From Centrapalus pauciflorus (lineage: Eukaryota > Streptophyta > Magnoliopsida > Asterales > Asteraceae): 64,000 nucleotides of DNA. Location: positions 2,870,501 through 2,934,500 of the forward strand of contig JAANYP010003248.1 in NCBI GenBank assembly GCA_020465985.1, given 5' to 3'. Below the pieces are notes generated by a model. The model was not told where the DNA came from. It saw only the letters and a program-made list of their open reading frames with translations, and searched no databases. Made by a program: the position numbers and the translations under genes. Shown here one piece after another: positions 56,654-64,000 of this stretch. Numbering within the stretch: the first letter of the stretch is position 1; the number at the start of each line of letters is the position of its first letter.

Positions 56654-56964
56654 GTTAAATGAACTGAGATCAGGTTGTGAAGTTATTTGCTAAAAATGGA
56701 ATGTGTGGACACAATCTGCATGTATATATAGTTGTTACTTATAATCGACCACCATTGCCAATCAACTTTGTTAGTTGTTCATGGTGACATTATAATACAA
56801 AATATTTCGCTTGATTTATTTGACAATGTCTTTATAACTTCCTGTATCAGGTGTACAAATGGACGATGGTAAACGTCTATCCGATTTGAGTGTGTGAGTG
56901 CTATGTCTAAATCGGAATAAGAAAATTGCCATCATGCCATGCATCCCTTCACAATGTTGTTTTT

Positions 56965-57766
56965 ACAGGATGAGGTTTAGCAAAATCACAACCTAATTAT
57001 TCATTGCTTTAGGCAATATTAAGATGCTTTCTTCTTCAATGGTCATTCCAAGCACTCGCACAATATTTACATCACCCAGCGCTGATAAATCTATGATCAT
57101 ACGTAACCTGTGGTCCTGCAAGTGTAAACCGAGAAACACAAGGGCACAACATTAAGACAAGTGCAACAAAAATGCCCCAAAGGAAAACATATTTGGCTTC
57201 ACCTCCACCTTTGCAGTGACTCCTGGTTAAAATAAAATCAGGATTGTGTCTATAAAAAAATCAAGGAAAAAGATTAGATTGGTGAAACAATTACTCCAAA
57301 GATCCAACATTACCTAGACCTCTTTATGAACATTGTTCTAAAAACCCAAAAATTTAAACAAAGCAAAACATAAGAAAAAAAAAAACAAAAAATGAAAATA
57401 AAGGTAGAAAATAAATAAAGTAAAATTATATCATCAAGCACAATGAATGACTTAAGGGGTTGTTTGTTTAGTTCTTAATGGAATCATTAAGAAGTCATTC
57501 AAAGGTAAAATGTCCTCTTAATGATTCCATTAAGAGGTAAACAAACATGGCCTCCTAGTATGACTGCCTTACGGACTGACCAATATTATAAGATAGTAAG
57601 ATACACAGCAAGACAGAGAATTTAGGGACAGGCACCTTCCATTTTGACCTTTGGTAAAAACGTTAACACAGTCAGAAGCTTTTCTATGTAATACAAAGTT
57701 TGTATGGATAACACCACATACCTTCGATCCGGAACCTGTACATAACAAGAGTATATCAATTAACAT
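56965..57766 (-). other. Possible exons of an unrecognised gene
   Basis: On the minus strand several short open stretches lie between consensus splice sites. The most gene-like is the last: after TTTACACTTGCAG (acceptor near 57118) an open frame starts DHRLRMIIDLSALG, continues GDVNIVRVLGMTIEEE and stops near 56995. An upstream candidate reads KASDCVNVFTKGQNG (57630-57680). A third reads GVTAKVE (about 57205-57225). I do not recognise the family, could not close one continuous model, and found no start. It could be the 3' part of a real gene, a relic, or chance. Confidence 0.25.
57456..57556. mobile_element. Very short fold-back MITE (about 100 bp)
   Basis: Inverted arms of about 38 bp: TTGTTTGTTTAGTTCTTAATGG followed by AATCATTAAGAAG at the left, and the inverse CTTAATGATTCCATTAAGAGG with AAACAAAC at the right. 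Almost nothing lies between the arms. Confidence 0.65.
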
Positions 57767-58527
57767 TTATATACGATAACAAACCGTTCAAATGTATAAT
57801 GACGATCCAGCTAGACTAATTCTAACAGCTTATAGATCTAAACACTTTTATGAAACCTAAATGTTTCTTGTACCTCCTGTTCAATGACTATATTTATTGC
57901 TACTTCCATTACTCCAAAGTTATGACAGTTGATAAATGGTTGCATCTAAGCTTATGAGATTACAAGCAAAGAAATCACAACAAAATGTAGTTTGGCGTCT
58001 TATACAAGGTGACATACATATCAACTGCATGCAACACTACATTTTAACATGACCAACATCGTCAACTACTAATAGCAGACAATTGGTGCCCAGATTCTTG
58101 TAGCCAAAGCAATCTTAATCAGCTAAAATGAAAAGTATGGTTCCATATCAATATGATAAACATTTTAGTAAGGGTAAAGTAGTCATTTCATTTGAAATTG
58201 TTGTGTACTTGTGTATGGTAAAATTCTGTTGATTCGACAAATCACTTCCCATAAATGCATGTCTTTTTAGTGCATCAAGCTTCGTGGCACAAACCAATTG
58301 ACAAAAGTTCTTATGTTTTAAGATGTGGTAATGTAATTGGCAATTTTACACCATTTCCCTACAATAGTCTCAGCTTTTCACACTTTCCCTACAATATTAC
58401 CTCGTATATTTAAATGGAAAAACAAACCAAACAGATATTTATGAAGACAAGAAACCAAGAATATAAAAGTTTTCTGCGCATGTAATGAAAATAAGGACTC
58501 CTGAACATCTGACCTTACAACAACGCG

Positions 58528-58845
58528 TCCAAGAGAATGGTCATAGTAAAGTTCTCCTTTAGAACGATCCAGGGCTTTGATATACTCCTTATTCCTGAAG
58601 ACCTCAAGTGGGAAGCTCCCATGTGACCAGTTATCTCCTGATTCTCCTTCTGTCAAAATGGTGACAAGTTGAGTAAATGGCTCTTCAGGAATGTTTTCAT
58701 TTTGGTTGATCAGAATATTACATCCTTTAGGAGTGGAAAATCTTGGGGTGAACTTGATAAACCTTGAATTTCTGCTGCCTTCAAAACATGTTCTCGAACT
58801 TGATGTCAGTATAGTTTTGTTCCTAGTGAGTAACCCTCCATCGCA
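58528..58845 (-). pseudogene. LSF1: Isolated degenerate copy of an LSF1 internal exon
   Basis: The minus strand encodes, without an ATG in frame, a stretch like the part of LSF1 that links its PDZ-like and phosphatase domains: TRNKTILTSSS, FIKFTPRFSTPKG, then GDNWSHGSFPLEVFRNKEY and IKALDRSKGELYYDHSLG. Arabidopsis LSF1, as I remember it, has SSKFFTPQG and NFPLEEYIKALDRSKGEL followed by SYNHALG at that place. The next LSF1 sequence (MRYSKITEQ) is absent; here it runs into RVV and a possible donor. No neighbouring LSF1 exons were found on either side. A MULE-type MITE lies 30 bp upstream. The real LSF1 gene begins to appear 5 kb to the right on the same strand, so this is best read as the remnant of a duplicate. 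Confidence 0.6.
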
Positions 58846-58874
58846 AGTGGTTTAAGACTTTAAGTTACTTTAGG

Positions 58875-59182
58875 GGGCTAATTGCTAAAAATAGTAAAAG
58901 CTTTATGTTTTTTTAACAGTTATAACAATATTATTTATTTTTTATCATTAATAACATCAACTATTATATTTTCTATCATTTATAGCAAAAGTTGAAAAAG
59001 TTGTTGCTATAGATGATAAAAAGAAATACAAAAGTTAATGTTATTTATGATTTAAAATACAAAAGTTGATGCTATTAGATATAAAAGTATAAAAGTTGAT
59101 GTTATTAATGAAAAAAATTAAATAAGTTTGCTATAAATGATATAAAGAAAAAAAAATTGTTACTATTTTTAGTGATTAACCC
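58875..59182. mobile_element. MULE-type MITE, short relative of 9448-11250
   Basis: Perfect 9-bp direct repeats TACTTTAGG (58866-58874, 59183-59191) flank inverted ends GGGCTAATTGCTAAAAATAG and GGGTTAATCACTAAAAATAG (right end reverse-complemented). The internal phrases (AAGTTGATGCTATT and similar) match the 9448 element. Confidence 0.85.
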
Positions 59183-59191
59183 TACTTTAGG

Positions 59192-59997
59192 TCAGTCTTA
59201 TCTGTATAATTACCCATTGTCTATGGAACAATTCAGTATTCACCGTCGTCAAGTAGTGCACATAATTTAATTGACTCGTGATAAAAGTTTTTTAAAAAAA
59301 AACATCTAAATGTACTGGATCTCAATTCATTTGAGGTAACATATATCCATCTCCAACAGCAGGCTTCTAATATCTAAATTTCTTATTAATTCATAAATCT
59401 GAAAAGGTGACAGACGTCCTTAACCATTTCATCAAACTTTTGGTGTCTTGATTCACTACCAAGTGTTAAGCAACGAATAAACAAAGGGAAAATGTAAAAG
59501 TTGCTTACCAACTTTCATTCCTAATGAGAATGAGAAAGAGGGTGATCTACAGTTCTTTCTTGTGACATGGACTACAGGATTTCTAAGTCGTGAATAAGCA
59601 ACACTAACAGCATAGCCTCACGAATAGACGCCCTAATATAATTCGTGTGCTGTTTACCAATGAGAATACTAACAGCCACAATGAACTAGAGCTCATATTT
59701 AGCATGCAATGTTGGATGCATTGAATTCAAAAACTACAATTAGAACACATAGCTACATGAATAGCATCAAGCAAAAGTATGGACAAAGCAAAAACAAAGA
59801 AAGCAAGTGTGTATTATCTTGTAACGATAATGATAAACACTAGTTACATGCCTACCTCAAAATGAAATCTTTGCACCTTGATTACTCTGTAGTCTGTATG
59901 TGTACCCACATCAAATTATTCTATCCTACAAATACATAAACTGGTTGCCTTGCATTTCATTCCTCATGCCCCTGGATCATTTGCTCCTGTTGGAGTG
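59192..59997. other. Stretch between the LSF1 relic and the BTB gene
   Basis: No gene is visible. The right part should be the 3'UTR of the minus-strand BTB gene. Confidence 0.45.
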
Positions 59998-61404
59998 TCA
60001 TGAAACCATGACTGCACCCGAAAAAACAGAGCTCTGCCATACCTCAAGCCCTTCGGCTTCTTCCCTGCTAACAAAAAGCCTTTCCCCACCCCCTTCAATT
60101 TTCTTGATTATCCCTCTCTCTGAATCCTCCAATTTATCCATGTAATTTCTCCTGAATGATTCTTCAGCAATGTCCATGTTATTTTCTCCATTTTGTGCCA
60201 CTCTAGACCACACTTCTAATCCAGCATCTCTACCAACAAAAACTTGCTTCCTGTGACAATGGACTACACTGTTGCTAGTACCTCCACTAGTGTTTCTCAA
60301 ACTTGGATTTGTATCTCTGAGATAAATCCATGGATCATCCGCTAATTTCCGCAAATCCGCCATTGCTAGGTCGCCTGATTTTGAACAGATTTTACACATA
60401 GTCAACTCATTCACATCAATGCTGACATCAGCAAAGGAATCCCCAAACCTACTGCTTCGTCCTGAACCTGGCTCGTTTGTCTCCCAAACCACCCGTGTGG
60501 ATCTCGGATCCCATAGACGAATATAACCGGAGAAACCGAATGCTCCGGATGTAACGGCGGTGGCAGCGAGAAGTCCAAGACCCGTCACGTACGTTAGGTT
60601 ACCAGGAACGACCGATTTCGAAGAATTCCCGGATTGACGACCGATTTCCGAGGTTACCTGGAGAGTTGATTTGTCGATTGCGAGTACACAGTTTTCCTTG
60701 TGGTACGAATCGAAGGCAGCGAAAACTGAGTCAGGTGAGTCAACGATGGCGGTCACTGGAGCCTTGTAGATTCTCGGATCGGTAGGATCGATCCACTCCA
60801 CGGAGCTGACTCGACGACCGTTAGCGAAGTTGTAGAAATGAAGACCTGAACCAACGTTGCAAGCTATGGCCGCCATAGCAGAAGGCGTAACTTGCCTAAT
60901 TGAAGTGATAGAGTCGAGATGCGTCCGTACAGTTCCAGCGTGCGTCAAGTTCCAATCGTAAACAGAGATCTGACCACCGTGAGCTATCCATACAGATCCG
61001 TCGTCAATCGTGGTGAAGGCGGAAACGACGCCATCGGAGGCAGGTCTTATTGTGGCAACGACAGAAGCATCGATACCGGAAAGTGGATTGGGAAGCATCG
61101 CAGCCTTAAGCTGCGAATCGATACCGTAGTAAGACGCCTCGTCGGAAAGTTCTTGGTCAGTAAACCGGCGGGAGGTTGACGGAAGGCGATTGGTGCGGAG
61201 GAGGGATAGAAGCACAGAGAATATCTCCGGATCTCGGTCAATGAACACTGGATTTGAGGAGTGTAGCTGGCGGTTGGAGAGGGCGGCAAGGAGTGAATCT
61301 GGTCCGCCGGACTGGAGCGTGGAGATGGTAGTTTCAAAGAGTTTGCCGCCGACGTTTAGCTTGATCCGGTCAGTGAGCGTAAGATTGGAAAGTCCGTCCT
61401 CCAT
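59998..61404 (-). CDS. BTB/POZ (T1-type) protein, At5g41330-like
   Basis: Single-exon gene of 468 residues, start ATG at 61404. Residues 12 to about 105 form a BTB domain of the potassium-channel T1/KCTD kind (DRIKLNVGGKLFETTISTLQ, FIDRDPEIFSVLLSLLRTNRLP, EASYYGID). The rest looks like a beta-propeller of WD40/YVTN type, with repeats such as DDGSVWIAHGGQISVYDWN, GLHFYNFANGRR, FSGYIRLWDPRSTRVVWE and GLEVWQSSVFSGAVMVS at the C-terminus. T1-type BTB proteins often act as substrate adaptors for CUL3 ubiquitin ligases; that role is inference here. The coding region is far less AT-rich than its flanks. It is on the same strand as LSF1, 2.2 kb downstream of it. Confidence 0.92.
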   Translation of the reverse strand: MEDGLSNLTLTDRIKLNVGGKLFETTISTLQSGGPDSLLAALSNRQLHSSNPVFIDRDPEIFSVLLSLLRTNRLPSTSRRFTDQELSDEASYYGIDSQLKAAMLPNPLSGIDASVVATIRPASDGVVSAFTTIDDGSVWIAHGGQISVYDWNLTHAGTVRTHLDSITSIRQVTPSAMAAIACNVGSGLHFYNFANGRRVSSVEWIDPTDPRIYKAPVTAIVDSPDSVFAAFDSYHKENCVLAIDKSTLQVTSEIGRQSGNSSKSVVPGNLTYVTGLGLLAATAVTSGAFGFSGYIRLWDPRSTRVVWETNEPGSGRSSRFGDSFADVSIDVNELTMCKICSKSGDLAMADLRKLADDPWIYLRDTNPSLRNTSGGTSNSVVHCHRKQVFVGRDAGLEVWSRVAQNGENNMDIAEESFRRNYMDKLEDSERGIIKKIEGGGERLFVSREEAEGLEVWQSSVFSGAVMVS

Positions 61405-62166
61405 GTAGCTCCCCTCGTGCTTCCTGATAGCTCTTTCCGTTTGTTGACTGTTTCTAAAATACTAAACCAGTATCTGTAATGTCAACGGAATTTAAAATCA
61501 GGTTACTTTCTAAGAAGACAAAAAATAAATAAAATAAAATAAAAAAAAAATTCGTCCTTGGTAGTTTTTCCGGATATAGTCCTTCTGTTTAATAATCTTA
61601 AACTTCGTTCCCATTTTGTTATTTTTGTCTAGTTTTAGTCCGTGAGACGTTAAACCTAACGGTTAAACCGTTAGTTATGTGATAATGACCTTTCACCATT
61701 TTCAATTTTGACACTTTTAATTCATATGATAATGACCTTTTTACGTTTTTCAATTTTGACACTTGTACCATCATTATTACTACCACTGCATAAAAATCCA
61801 CAATTTCAAACTGCAACCACTTCAAAGATTATGTCTTGATCAACAATCCCAACGGTGAGGTTTCACTGTTGAAGTTATAGGTGTTCAGAACCTACTTTAC
61901 AAAAATCGCAACGATCCAACGCTTTGACGAAGTCAGAAAAGCGTTTTCCCACAACTACACAAATCTGGTTGAAAATTGCAAAACAACACAACCAAGGTCA
62001 ACGGTAAATAATTCAAAATAGAAAGCTCGAATCAACAATTCCAACGATCATAGTGCCGATACATGTGTTGCGAACATACAAACCAAAAATCGTAACAATC
62101 CAACAGTGAACGAATCCAAAATATTGTTGTTCCTACAGCTACGCAAACCTGACTCTGATACTATAT
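61405..62166. other. Upstream of BTB gene; copia leader/gag-region remnant
   Basis: The first part is BTB promoter and leader. Positions 61560-61760 look like an old repeat with a duplicated TGATAATGACCTTT phrase. From about 61840 the sequence (AACAATCCCAACGG, CGATCCAACG, CACAACTACACAAATCTGG) is typical of the untranslated leader of copia elements on the minus strand, next to the LTR at 62167. Confidence 0.45.
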
Positions 62167-62362
62167 TGACAGAGATAAGCCGAATATACTAGGACTTCTC
62201 TAAATACGAATAAATGATACAATACAATGAAAAGAAAAAAAAAAAAAAAAGAATAGCCCTAATTATAGAACACAAAACAACTAGAAACCCTTAAAAAAAC
62301 TAAGTTAACGAAGCCCAATGGACTATATATATATGCTATAACTCTAATATAACAAACCAACA
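62167..62362 (-). mobile_element. Copia-type 5' LTR with primer-binding site
   Basis: On the minus strand a 196-bp sequence starts TGTTGGTTTGTTATATTAG and ends CTTATCTCTGTCA (TG...CA). It is followed within a few bases by TAGTATCAGAGTC, a near match to the initiator-tRNA-Met primer site TGGTATCAGAGC. The rest of the element is missing or decayed. Confidence 0.65.
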
Positions 62363-62400
62363 CACTAATTTTCACTAAACATCCTCATTTTACCCGAGAG

Positions 62401-62897
62401 TAAAGTTGTGCATTGTGTAGTTTGACGTTATTTTTATATAAAACAAAAATCAAAACCAAAAACCAAAAGCGTTGTTTTTTAACATAAAAAATCAAGTTTG
62501 TGTGTTTTTTGCATTTAGGTTTTTCTTATCTTTTGCGGTTTTCAATTTTTCTAAAATTAACATGAGAACTCATGAATAATGACAATTAGCAACCATATTT
62601 TAATGTTTTACTATAATTTATAATGTTTAAAAAAAATCATCTTTTAATGTTTTTATGGTTTTCATGACTAAAATAATAAATATATATACTTGTATATACA
62701 ATATTGACATGAATACATAATCATATATACTTATAGACATATATCAGTACAGCTCGATTAATATCGGTTTGGTTTTTAGTCGAAAACCACATCGAACCGC
62801 AAATTACGGTTTTTGGAAAACACATAAACCAAACCGATGGTTTTTTTTTTCTTCGGTTTGGTTTTTCAGAATTTTCTGGTTTCTTTCCTCACCCCTA
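62401..62897. mobile_element. Possible hAT-type element, aged
   Basis: The right end is CTCACCCCTA and the flanks CCCGAGAG and CCCAAGAG agree at 7 of 8 positions, but the left end (TAAAGTTGTG) is a poor inverse match. The body has the CGGTTTGG and AACCAAACCG phrases usual in this class. Confidence 0.4.
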
Positions 62898-63571
62898 CCC
62901 AAGAGTGAGATCTGAAATATATTTAAAAACAATGACGATAGAATACTTTGTCTTATGTTTATGGTCCCAAATGAAATTCATTGTTGAGAATTATGAAATA
63001 CATTTGACCAAGTTAAAGATCTTAAACGACCATTACAAAGAAGTGATCAAGTGAGTATGATGGATGGATTTTTTAATAAAACCCAAAAAAATGAAGGAAA
63101 AAAAATACAATTAGGTGGAGTCAAAACATAACTTAGAAATTCCTAAAGAGACTGATGCCCATAGAACAATATAGACTACCAATGGCGAAACCAGATTGTT
63201 GTGAAGGCATGAACCTGGAACAAAGGCATATCTTGTATGTATACATGTATAGCAAGTATATATGTATTAAGTTATCTATATAAATTAGCAAAAAAAGTAA
63301 TAATAAAATAAAAAATAAAGATAAAAAGAATACCAATCAACCAACCAGACGGCATGCCAGCAATCAAGAGGCTAATCTCTGAGATGCCAAAGATGCCATT
63401 ATCTTGAAAGTTCTTGATCTTGAATTAAACAGTAATTTATGGTGATTTGCAGTATCCTTCATCAGTGGCATAGTGGACAGTTGTATATACCGACTCAACA
63501 AGCAATGTTTGTTGATGGTGGTCGCTAATCGTTTCAAAGCCATTGTATGGTATGATTGACGTTGGAACGAA
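62898..63571. other. 3' flank of LSF1
   Basis: AT-rich sequence downstream of the LSF1 stop codon; should hold the LSF1 3'UTR. Nothing else recognised. Confidence 0.45.
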
Positions 63572-64000
63572 CTATTTGGGAGCCAGCCTTATAGGACAGA
63601 CAGAGAAGGCAACACATCGAGCTGCTTTTGCTAGCATAAACCGCTCATTCTCCGTCAATGGTCTTTCAATCACTTTCACAGTATTGGCATCCTAAAACAA
63701 AATAAAACATGTGTGAGCATTTACCGGCACTGATAGATCTATGAACCTGCATGAAAGCATATACACATAAAAGGTGATGATGACTTGGCCTAATTCCAAT
63801 GTGTGTGAGAAGATATGTATATATGCTATAAGCTAAATCAAGATTCAAAGACTGTACCATCTGATTTGGATATTCTGGAATAAAAATATAAAATTTGTGC
63901 AAGACAACTCCCATTTACCTTTTTGGGTTGTTGGATAGAAGGCCGTACACTTGCAGTGCCACCAAACTCAAGTACATTGTTAAGGTTCCCCCGATCATCC
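63572..64000 (-). CDS. LSF1: LSF1 (phosphoglucan phosphatase-like), last two exons
   Basis: C-terminal end of LIKE SEX FOUR 1, a plastid protein needed for normal starch breakdown. Only two exons are in the window: 64000-63919 (partial; 27 codons after one leading base) and 63691-63572, joined AAG|GAT. The translation is DDRGNLNNVLEFGGTASVR, PSIQQPKK, then DANTVKVIERPLTENERFM and LAKAARCVAFSVCPIRLAPK before TAG. That closely follows the Arabidopsis ending (RDDRGNTNNI, VRPTIQQPRK, KVIERVLTESERF, CIAFSVCPIRL as remembered). The phosphatase and carbohydrate-binding domains would lie to the right of the window. No defect is seen in this part. Confidence 0.85.

Overview
This is a plant nuclear window, from a eudicot. 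The genes have many short, AT-rich introns, the intergenic DNA is AT-rich and packed with small DNA transposons, and the proteins are plant-specific families (UDP-glycosyltransferase, plastid Deg1 protease, starch regulator LSF1, plant kinesin-light-chain-related protein). An asterid such as a composite is possible, but the sequence does not prove it. There are no prokaryotic features, rRNA or convincing tRNA genes. All gene models were built by eye from splice sites, phase and remembered family sequences. Every model of a complete spliced gene closes in frame.

Layout. 1-1321 (-): UGT90A-type glycosyltransferase whose C-terminus lies outside the window. 6133-8367 (-): small OB-fold nucleic-acid-binding protein (At4g28440 type). 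13180-17363 (+): mitochondrial formate dehydrogenase, 6 exons. 19875-24058 (+): protein farnesyltransferase beta subunit (ERA1), 14 exons. 25170-27351 (-): C2H2 zinc-finger plus DEDDh exonuclease-fold protein whose catalytic residues are largely replaced. 40795-42928 (+): kinesin light chain-related TPR protein (KLCR/CMU) with a 2-kb 5'UTR intron. 44012-50350 (+): OM47-type mitochondrial outer-membrane beta-barrel, 14 exons. 52989-56653 (+): Deg1 thylakoid-lumen protease, 8 exons. 58528-58845 (-): an isolated, degenerate copy of one LSF1 exon. 59998-61404 (-): single-exon BTB/POZ protein (At5g41330 type). 63572-64000 (-): the last two exons of an intact-looking LSF1 gene that continues past the right edge.

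The genes do not form an operon or pathway. The order exonuclease, KLCR, OM47, DEG1 appears to match Arabidopsis At3g27970-27960-27930-27925 (locus numbers recalled, not looked up). ERA1 beside the exonuclease appears to match At5g40280 and At5g40310. The block may therefore preserve an ancestral gene order that Arabidopsis split between duplicated segments.

The rest is repeats, many with exact target-site duplications readable in the sequence. They include MULE-type elements with 9-bp duplications (one nested inside another), hAT-type MITEs with 8-bp duplications (one nested inside another, one inside a dead copia element), a Helitron family in introns of FDH and DEG1, Stowaway and Tourist-like MITEs, LTR-retrotransposon relics, and a 359-bp tandem array beside long (TA)n tracts. 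I found no defence-type or otherwise wholly novel system. The most notable points are the probable pseudo-exonuclease, three GC-AG introns in neighbouring genes, the displaced LSF1 exon, and the readable transposon nesting.
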